From positions 62,001 to 126,000 of the forward strand of contig NZ_JAODTZ010000014.1 of the NCBI RefSeq assembly GCF_025399795.1: a stretch of 64,000 nucleotides of DNA, written 5' to 3'. Below are positions 9,040 through 16,921 of the stretch, piece after piece. Source of the stretch: Streptomyces rhizosphaerihabitans. GTDB taxonomy: Bacteria; Actinomycetota; Actinomycetes; Streptomycetales; Streptomycetaceae. The notes beneath the pieces are model-generated. The model was given only the letters and a program-made list of their open reading frames with translations. It was not told the origin of the DNA and did not search any database. A program made the position numbers and the translations under genes. Position 1 is the stretch's first letter, and the number at the start of each line of letters is the position of its first letter.

Positions 9040-10032
9040 TCACGGGCGTGACCGATCGGAATCCGCCACCCGCAGCAGCAGCTTCCCCGTGCTCGTCCGC
9101 GACCCCATCAGCGCGTGGGCCTCCCCGGCCGCCTCCAGGTCGAACTCCGCCGTCACCGGCAGGGTCACGGTGCCGTCGGCCACCGCCGCGAACGCGCGCG
9201 AGGCGATGTCGCGGAGGGCGTTCGGGGCCGTCCTGGCCAGGCCGAGGATCGAGAACCCGGCTACCGACAGGCCGGTGGGGTAGAGCTCCGGCTGGCCCAC
9301 CGTCCAGGGCTCCGCCGAGCTCGCGTTGCCGAAGGAGACCAGGCGGCCGAAGGGGGCGAGCGAGGCGAGGCTGCCGCGCAGGGTCTCGCCGCCCACCGGG
9401 TCCAGGGCCAGGTCCACTCCGCGGCCGGCGGTCGCCGCGCGGACCTCGTCCTCGAAGGACCCCACGAACACCTCGTCGTAGCCGTGGCCGAGGGCGTACT
9501 CGGCCTTCGGCGCGCTGGACACGACGCCGTACACCGCCCCTGCCCCGGCCGCCTTCGCCAACTGGCCCAGCACCGTGCCCACGCCGCCCGCCGCGCTCTG
9601 GACGAGCACCGTCTCGCCGGGCTGGAGCCGGCCCACGGTGTACAGGAGGGCGTACGCCGTGGGCAGGACGGTGGGGAGGGTGGCGCCGGTACGCAGGTCG
9701 ACTCCGTCGGGCAGCGGGAAGACCGTCACGGCATCGGCCACGGTGACCTCCGCGTACGCCCCGCCCTCCGTCAGTGCCGCGACCTCCTGGCCCACCCGCA
9801 GTCCCGTGACGTCCGGACCGACGGCCCGGATCCGGCCCGAGACCTCGAGTCCCGGCACGAACGGCAGACGCGGCACGCGGTAGCCCCCCGACCTCGCCAA
9901 CAGGTCGGCGAAGTTCACGCCCGCGTAGGCCACGTCGATGCTCACCTGCCCCGGGCCCGGCTCGGGGACCTTCGCCTCCACGACCCGCAGGACCTCGGGA
10001 CCGCCGTACTCCTGGAATTCGACCGTACGCAT
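9040..10032 (-). CDS. Zinc-independent quinone oxidoreductase (MDR superfamily)
   Basis: This ~330-residue NAD(P)H-dependent reductase matches the quinone oxidoreductase branch of medium-chain dehydrogenases. It opens with the family-typical YGGPEVLRVVE, has YAGVNFADLL near residue 50, a nucleotide-binding loop in SAAGGVGTVLGQLAKA, and DPVGGETLRGSL later. Zinc ligands of alcohol dehydrogenases are absent. The start is ATG at 10032, preceded by a strong GGAGGTG site, rather than upstream in-frame starts. It faces an ArsR-type regulator across a 36-bp palindrome, which suggests repression lifted by an electrophile or redox signal. Substrate unknown. Confidence 0.88.
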   Translation of the reverse strand: MRTVEFQEYGGPEVLRVVEAKVPEPGPGQVSIDVAYAGVNFADLLARSGGYRVPRLPFVPGLEVSGRIRAVGPDVTGLRVGQEVAALTEGGAYAEVTVADAVTVFPLPDGVDLRTGATLPTVLPTAYALLYTVGRLQPGETVLVQSAAGGVGTVLGQLAKAAGAGAVYGVVSSAPKAEYALGHGYDEVFVGSFEDEVRAATAGRGVDLALDPVGGETLRGSLASLAPFGRLVSFGNASSAEPWTVGQPELYPTGLSVAGFSILGLARTAPNALRDIASRAFAAVADGTVTLPVTAEFDLEAAGEAHALMGSRTSTGKLLLRVADSDRSRP

Positions 10033-10087
10033 GGCACACCTCCGGTTGACGCCCGGCAGAACAGCCGGCACCCGCACCCACTGTTCA

Positions 10088-10123
10088 ATGAAAAGCGAAC
10101 ACTCGGGAGTGTATGGTTTTCAT
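10088..10123. promoter_or_regulatory. 36-bp nested palindrome, candidate operator of the ArsR-like regulator
   Basis: Outer arms ATGAAAA (10088-10094) and TTTTCAT (10117-10123) flank, with symmetric four-base gaps, an inner perfect inverted repeat ACACTC-GG-GAGTGT (10099-10112). CGAACACTCGG also recurs directly at 10096 and 10124. It lies between the divergent oxidoreductase and regulator genes, upstream of both chosen starts, so binding could control both. Confidence 0.65.
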
Positions 10124-10166
10124 CGAACACTCGGCAAGTGGATCCGGAAAACCCAGGGAGGCCGGC

Positions 10167-10502
10167 GTGGCGGAGCGGACCAGTCACCGGGCGGCGCCCG
10201 GGCACACCCATCCCGACGAAGTCCCCGTCCCGGCCGCCCTCGCCGCCCTCGCCGATCCTGTGCGGATCCAGCTCGTCAGGGAGCTGGCGGGATCCGCGGA
10301 GTGGACCCGTAGCTGCGGCAGCTTCGACGTGCCCGTCGGCAAGGCGGCTCTCAGTCATCACTTCGCCGTGCTGCGCGGCGCCGGTCTCGTCGAGCAGCGC
10401 GACGAGGGCTCCAGGCGCGTCAACCGGCTCCGCCGGCCGGAGTTCGACGCCCGTTTCCCGGGCCTCCTCGACCTCGTCCTGCGTGAGGAGCCGCCCCGCT
10501 GA
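10167..10502 (+). CDS. ArsR-type winged-helix transcriptional regulator
   Basis: A small (about 111 residues) winged-helix protein. LAALADPVRIQLVRELAG is the typical first helix pair, KAALSHHFAVLRGAGLVEQ the recognition helix, and RRVNRLRRPEFDARFPGLL the wing and dimer helix. No CXC metal site is seen, so it may sense an organic or redox signal through other residues. The single cysteine at SCGSF is one candidate. The start is GTG at 10167 behind AGGGAG; the longer in-frame ATG at 10113 would place the start at the edge of the palindromic operator and lacks a binding site. It is divergent from the quinone oxidoreductase it probably controls. Confidence 0.82.
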   Translation: MAERTSHRAAPGHTHPDEVPVPAALAALADPVRIQLVRELAGSAEWTRSCGSFDVPVGKAALSHHFAVLRGAGLVEQRDEGSRRVNRLRRPEFDARFPGLLDLVLREEPPR

Positions 10503-10562
10503 GCGGTCTCGGCGACGGTCCCGGCCGTGCACGGTGGCACTCGAAACCCCGGCTCGGACGTC

Positions 10563-12020
10563 TCAGGCGGGCTCCTCGGTGGCGTGGGAGTCGGTGAGCG
10601 TGAGTGCCCCGCCGGCCGTGATCAGGCCGACGACGACCGCCAGCACGGCGTAGGTGATCCGCTCGCAGTGGAAGAACGACGCCACCAGGGCGTCGCTCCA
10701 GGTGCCCGCGGGCAGCCGGGTGGTGACCAGTGCGGCGATGAGGGTGCCGACCACGGCAGTGCCGATGCTGCTTCCGACCTCCTGGGCGGTGTCGTTGAGC
10801 GCCGTGCCGATCGACGTGCGGTTGTCCGGCATCGCGTCGACGAGCGCGATGGCGCAGATCGTCATGACGGTGCGCAGTCCGACGGTCATCACGACCATGC
10901 AGGCCGCGATGGCGCCGTACCCGTGGTCGACGCCCCAGGACAGGCCGGCCAGTGAGCCGGCCAGGCAGGCCGCGCCGACCAGGCAGGCGATGCGGTGGCC
11001 GAACCTTCCCGCGAGCCACTCGGACAGGGGGGTTGCGACGATCATGGTCACGATGAGCGGAAGGTTCGCCAGGCCGGCCCGTACGGGGCTCCACCCGTAG
11101 GCGTACTGGAAGTGGAGGATCAGCCCGAACGTCACGGCGGCCATCGCGATGGCCGTGCCGATCTGCGCGATGGCGGCACCGCGGACGGGCCCGTTGGAGA
11201 AGAGGCGGAGGTCCAGCATCGGCGACGCGCTGCGGCGCTCGTGCCACACGAACGCGATCCCCGCAACGATGGCACCGAGGGCCGACGCGAGTGTGGTCGC
11301 GGAGAGCCAGCCGTGCTCGACGCCGCTGGTCAGCGAGTAGCAGGCGAGGCCGATGGCGGTGACGCTCAAGCCGGCGCCCGGCAGATCGAGCTTGTCGTGG
11401 GTCAGGTCCTGCGGCCGGTCGGCCGGGACGCCGAGACGGACGCCGATGGCCGCGATCAGCGCGATCGGGGCGTTGACGACCAGGAGCCACTGCCACCGGA
11501 AGTGGGCCAGGGCGGTGCCGCCCAGCAGCGGGCCGAGGACGAAGCCGGACATGCCGACGACGATCATCAGGGTCATCGCGCGCATCCGCAGCGCCTTGTC
11601 GTCGAACAGCCGGAAGACCAGCGAGTTGGTGATGGGGGCCATGGCCGCCGCGGCGATGCCGAGGCCGGCCCGCAAGGTGATGAGCTGCCCCGCGGTGGTG
11701 ACCGCGACGACGGCCAGGCTCAGCAGACCGAACACCGCCAGGCCGGCCAGCAGCACACGTCGGCGCCCGAGCCGGTCGGCCATCGATCCTGCCGTCAGCA
11801 GCAGGCCGCCGAACGTCAGCGAGTACCCGCCGGTGACCCACTGCAGCGCGGTCGTGCTGCTGTCGAGGTCCCGGCCGATCGTGGGCAGCGCGATCGAGAG
11901 CAGCGTGTTGTCGACCATCTCGACGAAGAAGGCCAGGCAGAGCGCGGCCAGGGGAATCCATGCCGCGCGCAGGGACGGATAGGTGCGCGACGCGGCGGGC
12001 GCTATGGCGGTCGTGGTCAT
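10563..12020 (-). CDS. MFS drug-resistance transporter, DHA2/EmrB type (14 TM)
   Basis: The ~485-residue product has the hydrophobic periodicity of a 14-helix drug:proton antiporter. It has MVDNTLLSIALPTIGRDL in helix 1, a motif-A-like loop GSMADRLGRRRVLLAG between helices 2 and 3, and a motif-C-like GMSGFVLGPLLGG in helix 5. Such pumps export toxic organic compounds. The ATG at 12020 is preceded by GAGGAGG; longer in-frame starts run into the operator repeats and are rejected. A TetR-type gene is divergent with three operator-like repeats between them, so expression is probably induced by the exported compound. The exported substrate cannot be told from sequence. Confidence 0.92.
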   Translation of the reverse strand: MTTTAIAPAASRTYPSLRAAWIPLAALCLAFFVEMVDNTLLSIALPTIGRDLDSSTTALQWVTGGYSLTFGGLLLTAGSMADRLGRRRVLLAGLAVFGLLSLAVVAVTTAGQLITLRAGLGIAAAAMAPITNSLVFRLFDDKALRMRAMTLMIVVGMSGFVLGPLLGGTALAHFRWQWLLVVNAPIALIAAIGVRLGVPADRPQDLTHDKLDLPGAGLSVTAIGLACYSLTSGVEHGWLSATTLASALGAIVAGIAFVWHERRSASPMLDLRLFSNGPVRGAAIAQIGTAIAMAAVTFGLILHFQYAYGWSPVRAGLANLPLIVTMIVATPLSEWLAGRFGHRIACLVGAACLAGSLAGLSWGVDHGYGAIAACMVVMTVGLRTVMTICAIALVDAMPDNRTSIGTALNDTAQEVGSSIGTAVVGTLIAALVTTRLPAGTWSDALVASFFHCERITYAVLAVVVGLITAGGALTLTDSHATEEPA

Positions 12021-12053
12021 GGCGGGCCTCCTCTCGGAACGCCGTCGGCTATA

Positions 12054-12100
12054 GAACGACGTTCGGCAATGGAACGGTGTTCGACCATAGAACGAGGTTC
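12054..12100. promoter_or_regulatory. Three tandem 18-bp operator repeats, GAAC-N3-GTTC
   Basis: The palindrome GAAC-N3-GTTC occurs at 12054-12064, 12072-12082 and 12090-12100, exactly 18 bases apart, each preceded by an AT-rich ATA/ATG step. A more degenerate copy (GAAC-N3-GTCG) starts at 12037 beside the transporter ribosome site. The cluster lies between the MFS transporter and its TetR-like regulator and is the likely binding site of the latter. Confidence 0.8.
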
Positions 12101-12133
12101 GATAATTGCGCAAGCTGTGATTGGATGGATGCC

Positions 12134-12847
12134 ATGACAGGCCCGCGACCACGACCCGCCGATCGCCCTTCCCGAGGACGTCAACGGGCCTCGCACTCCA
12201 TCGAGGCCGTTCTCGGCGCGGCCGTGGCCCTGCTCGACGAGGCGGGCGAGCCGGCGCTGACCCTCCGCGCCCTCGCGACCCGGCTCGGCACCGGCGTCGG
12301 CAGCATCTACTGGTACGTCTCGGGCAAGGACGACCTGCTCGACCGCGCCATCGACCACGTGCTCGGCGGGGTGCTGACCGCCGTCGAAGGGCGGACCGGC
12401 AGCGACGACCCGATCGACGACCTGCGCGTGATGGCCGTCACTCTGTTCGACGCGATCGTGGACCGGCCGTGGCTGGGTGCGCACTTCATGCGCCGCACCG
12501 ACGTCCAGGGCAACTCGTTGCGGCTTTTCGAGAAGCTGGGGCAGCAGACGCTTCGACTCGACCTCACGCCGCTGCAGCGGTTCCACGCCGTGTCGGCGAT
12601 CGTGGGCGTCGTGGTCGGCAACGCTGCCGACCTGGGGCAGGAGCCGCCCCAGGAGGTGTTCGACGGCTTCGTGGACCGCGACGAGTTCCTCGGTCGTTAC
12701 ACCGAGACGTGGCGTGCGCTCGACGCCGAGGAGTTCCCGTTCGTGCACGACATCGTCGAGGAGTTCGACGGGCACGACGACAAGGAGCAGTTCCTCGCCG
12801 GGCTGGACCTGACTCTGGCGGGCCTCCGCCTCCAGGCCGGAGCCTGA
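12134..12847 (+). CDS. TetR-family regulator with C-terminal TetR_C_1-like domain
   Basis: This ~237-residue protein has an N-terminal helix-turn-helix (ALTLRALATRLGTGVGSIYWYVSGKDDLLDRAIDHVL broken over residues ~35-70), with the YWYV recognition helix typical of drug-sensing TetR repressors. A long helical ligand-binding domain follows. It is divergent from an MFS exporter with three palindromic repeats between, a classic ligand-inducible efflux pair. Starts at 12125 and 12134 are in frame three codons apart. The second is preferred because GGATGG lies at a workable distance, but the difference is trivial. Confidence 0.88.
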   Translation: MTGPRPRPADRPSRGRQRASHSIEAVLGAAVALLDEAGEPALTLRALATRLGTGVGSIYWYVSGKDDLLDRAIDHVLGGVLTAVEGRTGSDDPIDDLRVMAVTLFDAIVDRPWLGAHFMRRTDVQGNSLRLFEKLGQQTLRLDLTPLQRFHAVSAIVGVVVGNAADLGQEPPQEVFDGFVDRDEFLGRYTETWRALDAEEFPFVHDIVEEFDGHDDKEQFLAGLDLTLAGLRLQAGA

Positions 12848-12865
12848 CGCCGAGGCAGCCGTTCC

Positions 12866-12915
12866 TGTCCTCCGCCGAGCGGACCCGGCCTTGTCCTCCG
12901 CCGAGCGGACCCGGC
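12866..12915. repeat. 24-bp direct repeat after the TetR gene
   Basis: Two identical 24-base copies (12866-12889 and 12892-12915, beginning TGTCCTCCGCCGAGCGGACC) are separated by two bases. Each copy carries a short CCGC/GCGG inverted repeat, so it may act as a weak terminator for the TetR gene. The rest of the gap to 13137 holds an inverted repeat CATCGGC-GGT-GCCGATG (13055-13071), which could be an operator for the EamA gene, and no further gene. Confidence 0.7.
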
Positions 12916-13137
12916 GGAGTCCGTCGCTGATCCCGTGGTGCCCCGACCGGGCACGAAGCCATCAGGCAAAAGGATCGGCAGCGGACTTCCTGCCATCCGC
13001 TCAGCACCGGTGCGTCGCGTCCGGCCGGTCCCCGCCCGCCGGCCGGCCGGTACGCATCGGCGGTGCCGATGGGGGCATCGGCAGGACGCCCCAGTGGACC
13101 GTGGCCCGCAGGCGGTCCCCGCTCCTACCTTCGGGGC

Positions 13138-14187
13138 ATGACCTCCGCCACCGCAGTCGCGAACGCCGAGAACAAGGGCGCCGTCCAGCTCACCGCCGCC
13201 ATGATGCTCTCCGGCACCCTCGGCGTCTTCGTCGTCGAGTCCGGCGCCTCGCCCTTCAACGTCGTCTTCTTCCGCGTCCTGTTCGGGGCGCTCGCCCTCG
13301 GCGGCTACGCGCTGGCCCGGGGATACTTCCGGGGCCACGGCTTCACCCCGCGCACGCTCGGACTCGCCGCGCTCGGCGGGGTGTTCATCGTCTTCAACTG
13401 GGTCCTGCTCTTCCAGTCGTACGAGAACACCTCGATCTCCGTCGCCACCGTCGTCTACCACACCCAGCCGTTCTACGTGGTGCTGTTGGGTGCCCTGCTC
13501 TTCCGCGAGCGGCTCACGGCCGCCAAGGCCGGGTGGATCGCGCTGGCCTTCGCCGGGCTGATCCTCGTCTCGGGCGTCTCCCCGGCCGACTTCACGAACG
13601 GCGGCTCGTATCTCACCGGCGTCGGACAGGCACTCCTCGCCGCGCTCCTCTACGGGCTGTCCACCCTGGTCACCAAGCGCATCACCGGCGTCCGGCCGCA
13701 CCTCATCGCACTCGTCCAGGTCCTCGTCGGCATCCCGCTGCTGCTTCCCTTCACCGACTTCGGCGCGATGCGCGGGACCGGCGCGGACTGGGGCTGGCTG
13801 GTCGGTCTCGGAGTGGTCCACACGGGGCTGATGTACGTCCTGATGTACGCCGCGTACGCCAAGCTCCCGACCGCGAAGATCGCCGTGCTCGCCTTCACCT
13901 ACCCGGCCGTCGCGATGGTCATGGACTGGGCGGTGTACGGCCATCACATCGACCTCGTCCAGGCCCTCGGCGTCCCGCTGATCGTGACCGCCAGCCTGAA
14001 GGTGACGCTTCCCAGGAACACCGAGAGCGCCAGGAGCATCATGGCCCGCCGGATCGCCGAGGCCGCTTCGGTCACCCCTGCGGGCCGGACTCCTCGGACA
14101 CCAGTTGCCGGGCCCGCTCCACGAACAGCCGCGCATGGGACGGGAGCCGCTTCCCGGCTCGCCAGGCCAGTTGCGTCCAAAGCGTGA
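13138..14187 (+). CDS. EamA/DMT-family transporter (10 TM)
   Basis: The 349-residue product has ten hydrophobic helices in two EamA repeats, the first from about residue 18 (MMLSGTLGVFVVESG) and the second from about residue 160. Members export amino acids or related metabolites. The ATG at 13138 lacks a Shine-Dalgarno, but TACCTT lies seven bases upstream, consistent with a leaderless transcript. The last ~39 codons, a basic Ala/Arg/Thr-rich tail after the final helix, run into the end of the LysR gene on the opposite strand for 116 bases. The tail may be functionally unimportant, but there is no earlier stop. Confidence 0.86.
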   Translation: MTSATAVANAENKGAVQLTAAMMLSGTLGVFVVESGASPFNVVFFRVLFGALALGGYALARGYFRGHGFTPRTLGLAALGGVFIVFNWVLLFQSYENTSISVATVVYHTQPFYVVLLGALLFRERLTAAKAGWIALAFAGLILVSGVSPADFTNGGSYLTGVGQALLAALLYGLSTLVTKRITGVRPHLIALVQVLVGIPLLLPFTDFGAMRGTGADWGWLVGLGVVHTGLMYVLMYAAYAKLPTAKIAVLAFTYPAVAMVMDWAVYGHHIDLVQALGVPLIVTASLKVTLPRNTESARSIMARRIAEAASVTPAGRTPRTPVAGPAPRTAAHGTGAASRLARPVASKA

Positions 14188-14977
14188 ACGGCGGCTCCCA
14201 GTCCAGCCGTACGAGCTCGCCCCGCTCCAGTTCAGCGGCGACCGTCACCTCGGGCAGCAATGCGATCCCGAGGCCGGCCGCCGCTGCCCGTTTGGTCGCC
14301 TCGATCGTGCCGAACTCCATGAAGTCGACGGGGGAGCCGTCCGGGACGCGGGAGTTGAGCTCCCGTTCGAACAAGTCCCGGTAGGCGCAGCCGGGTTCCG
14401 TGGCGAGCAGCGAGCAGCCTGCGAGATCGGCCGTGGCCGGCGCCGTACCGACGAGCGGACCGCCGGGTGCGGCGACCAGCACCAGTGGCTCCACCGAGAG
14501 AACCGCGACCTCCAGACCCGCGTGCTCGGTCTCCTCCTCCATCAGGAAGCCGACGTCGTACGTGCCCTGGCGCAGTGCCCGGCGGGTCTCGTCGCCGATG
14601 GTCGTGCGCAGTGACAGCCGCACCCGGGGGTGGCGGTGGTGGAAGAACTCGAGGAGCGGCAGCAGCCGGTACGACGTGAGGGACTCCATCGTGCCGACGG
14701 TGAGCGCCCCGGAGGGCTCCTCGGCGCCGACGACGGCGGCCCGCGCCTCGTCGGTCAGTTCGATGATCTGCCGGGCGTAGGGCAGCAGCCGTTCGCCCGC
14801 CTCGGTCAGCCGGATCCTGCTGCCCAGCCGGTCGAAGAGTTCGGTGCCGAGCGAGGTCTCCAGGGCGCGGATCTGGCTGGTCACACTGGACTGCGCGTAC
14901 GCCAGCTCGGCCGCGGCCCGGGTGAAGCTCAGGACGGTCGCGACCTTCTCGAAGGTCACCAGCAGGCGTAGTTCCAC
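14072..14977 (-). CDS. LysR-family transcriptional regulator
   Basis: This 301-residue protein starts with a LysR helix-turn-helix (LVTFEKVATVLSFTRAAAELAYAQSSVTSQIRALE split over residues ~5-40) and continues with a periplasmic-binding-like effector domain, including GALTVGTMESL. LysR proteins usually control a nearby gene. Here the convergent EamA exporter overlaps its 3' end and is a likely target in function if not in promoter arrangement. The downstream PLD-N gene is in the same orientation and lies upstream on the strand, only four bases from this start, so the two could be cotranscribed. Confidence 0.88.
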   Translation of the reverse strand: MELRLLVTFEKVATVLSFTRAAAELAYAQSSVTSQIRALETSLGTELFDRLGSRIRLTEAGERLLPYARQIIELTDEARAAVVGAEEPSGALTVGTMESLTSYRLLPLLEFFHHRHPRVRLSLRTTIGDETRRALRQGTYDVGFLMEEETEHAGLEVAVLSVEPLVLVAAPGGPLVGTAPATADLAGCSLLATEPGCAYRDLFERELNSRVPDGSPVDFMEFGTIEATKRAAAAGLGIALLPEVTVAAELERGELVRLDWEPPFTLWTQLAWRAGKRLPSHARLFVERARQLVSEESGPQG

Positions 14978-14981
14978 GTCG

Positions 14982-15380
14982 TCAGGACTCTTCGTCGGAC
15001 CTGCTCTGTTCCTCGCGCCGCTTCAGCTCGTCCTCGCGGCGCCGCAGGTCGGCCTCCCAGTCCTTCAGAAGGGACTCGTCCTTGCGGTTCTCGGCCTTGA
15101 GCGAGTTGAGGAACTCGGGGTTGTCGTCGGGAGCGACGAATGTCGTCCGGTGGTTGCGGTGCCACTCGGAGGGAGTGGCACCTCCGGCCGGATCCCTGCG
15201 GGCGCGGCCCGCGATGAGCCAGGCGACGGGACCGACCAGGATCTCGCCGAAGAGCAGGATGATGAAGACCCAGGCCAGCTTGGGCAGGCCCCTGACCTCC
15301 TCCTCCGGCGTGTTCAGGCAGTCGATGAAGGCGTAGATCATCAGCGCCAGGACCAGCAGAAACGGCAGATACCTGAGCAT
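14982..15380 (-). CDS. Small PLD-N (PLDc_N) domain membrane protein
   Basis: The ~132-residue product has two N-terminal hydrophobic helices (YLPFLLVLALMIYAFIDCL and AWVFIILLFGEILVGPVAWLI). These match the short PLDc_N domain found alone in many actinobacterial membrane proteins, which despite the name have no phospholipase active site. A charged Glu/Arg-rich, probably coiled-coil cytoplasmic tail follows. The ATG at 15380 is used because upstream in-frame codons encode no family-like sequence. It is divergent from the menaquinone decarboxylase. Function unknown. Confidence 0.82.
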   Translation of the reverse strand: MLRYLPFLLVLALMIYAFIDCLNTPEEEVRGLPKLAWVFIILLFGEILVGPVAWLIAGRARRDPAGGATPSEWHRNHRTTFVAPDDNPEFLNSLKAENRKDESLLKDWEADLRRREDELKRREEQSRSDEES

Positions 15381-15469
15381 GGCCGAACGTTCCCCCAGTG
15401 AACGGTGGCGGGGCGGCACGGGCCCCCCGGTGACGGGCACAGGGTAGCGGGTGGCCGATACTTGGACAC

Positions 15470-16921
15470 ATGGCTTACGACGATCTTCGCTCCCTGCTGA
15501 GGGCGCTGGAGCGCGAGGGCGACCTCAAGCGCATCAAGGCCGAGGTGGATCCGTACCTGGAGGTCGGGGAGATCGTCGACCGGGTGCAGAAGGCGGGCGG
15601 CCCCGCGCTGCTCTTCGAGAACGTGCGCGGGTCGGCTATGCCGCTCGCGATGAACGTCTTCGGCACCGACCGGCGACTGCTCAAGGCTCTTGGCCTGAAG
15701 TCGTACGCCGAGATCTCCGACAAGATCGGCGGACTGCTCAGGCCGGAGCTGCCGCACGGCTTCGTGGGAGTGCGCGAGGCCTTCGGGAAGCTCGGCGCGA
15801 TGGCGCACGTACCGCCGAAGAAGGTCAAGGACGCGCCGGTGCAGGAGGTGGTGCTGCGGGGCGACGACGTCGATCTCGACGCCCTGCCCGCCCTGTTCAC
15901 CTGGCCCGAGGACGGCGGCTCCTTCTTCAACCTCGGGCTCACCCACACCAAGGACCCCGAGTCCGGCATCCGCAACCTCGGCCTCTACCGGCTCCAGCGC
16001 CACGACAAGCGCACCATCGGCATGCACTGGCAGATCCACAAGGACAGCCGGAACCACTACCAGGTGGCGGCCCGCAGGGGCGAGCGACTGCCGGTGGCGA
16101 TCGCCTTCGGGTGCCCGCCCGCCGTGACGTACGCCTCCACAGCCCCGCTGCCCGGTGACATCGACGAGTACCTCTTCGCCGGGTTCCTCCAGGGCAAGCG
16201 GATCGAGATGGTCGACTGCAAGACCGTGCCGCTCCAGGTGCCCGCGAACGCCGAGGTCGTCCTCGAGGGCTGGCTGGAGCCGGGCGAGATGCTGCCCGAG
16301 GGGCCGTTCGGCGACCACACCGGGTTCTACACCCCCCAGGAGCCGTTCCCGGCGCTGACCATCGACTGCGTGACGATGCGGAGGCGGCCGCTGCTCCAGT
16401 CCATCGTGGTGGGGCGGCCCCCGACGGAGGACGGGCCTCTCGGCCGGGCGACGGAGCGGTTCTTCCTGCCCCTGCTGAAGATCATCGTGCCGGACATCGT
16501 GGACTACCACCTGCCGGAGGCCGGCGGTTTCCACAACTGCGCGATCGTCGCGATCGACAAGAAGTACCCCAAGCACGCCCAGAAGGTGATGCACGCCGTC
16601 TGGGGCGCGCACATGATGTCCCTGACGAAACTCATCATCGTCGTCGACGCGGACTGTGACGTCCACGATCTGCACGAGGTGGCGTGGCGCGCGCTCGGCA
16701 ACACGGACTACGGACGTGACCTCACCGTCGTCGAAGGCCCGGTCGACCACCTCGACCACGCCTCCTACCAGCAGTTCTGGGGCGGCAAGGCGGGCATCGA
16801 CGCGACGAAGAAGTGGCCCGAGGAGGGCTACACCCGGGACGGCGGCTGGCCCGAGATGGTGCTGTCCGACCCGGAGACGGCGGCGAAGGTCGACCGCCGT
16901 TGGAAGGAGTACGGGCTGTGA
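15470..16921 (+). CDS. UbiD-family menaquinone biosynthesis decarboxylase
   Basis: The 483-residue product is a full-length UbiD-type decarboxylase that uses prenylated FMN. Family features include the N-terminal YDDLRSLLRALEREGDL, the RNLGLYRLQ strand, GMHWQIHKD, and the EGPFGDHTGFY segment bearing the catalytic Glu region. In futalosine-pathway organisms this type removes the carboxyl group of the prenylated 1,4-dihydroxy-6-naphthoate intermediate. The genes directly after it supply the prenyltransferase (overlapping by GTGA) and UbiX, which makes the prenyl-FMN cofactor, so all three act in succession on menaquinone. Confidence 0.93.
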   Translation: MAYDDLRSLLRALEREGDLKRIKAEVDPYLEVGEIVDRVQKAGGPALLFENVRGSAMPLAMNVFGTDRRLLKALGLKSYAEISDKIGGLLRPELPHGFVGVREAFGKLGAMAHVPPKKVKDAPVQEVVLRGDDVDLDALPALFTWPEDGGSFFNLGLTHTKDPESGIRNLGLYRLQRHDKRTIGMHWQIHKDSRNHYQVAARRGERLPVAIAFGCPPAVTYASTAPLPGDIDEYLFAGFLQGKRIEMVDCKTVPLQVPANAEVVLEGWLEPGEMLPEGPFGDHTGFYTPQEPFPALTIDCVTMRRRPLLQSIVVGRPPTEDGPLGRATERFFLPLLKIIVPDIVDYHLPEAGGFHNCAIVAIDKKYPKHAQKVMHAVWGAHMMSLTKLIIVVDADCDVHDLHEVAWRALGNTDYGRDLTVVEGPVDHLDHASYQQFWGGKAGIDATKKWPEEGYTRDGGWPEMVLSDPETAAKVDRRWKEYGL

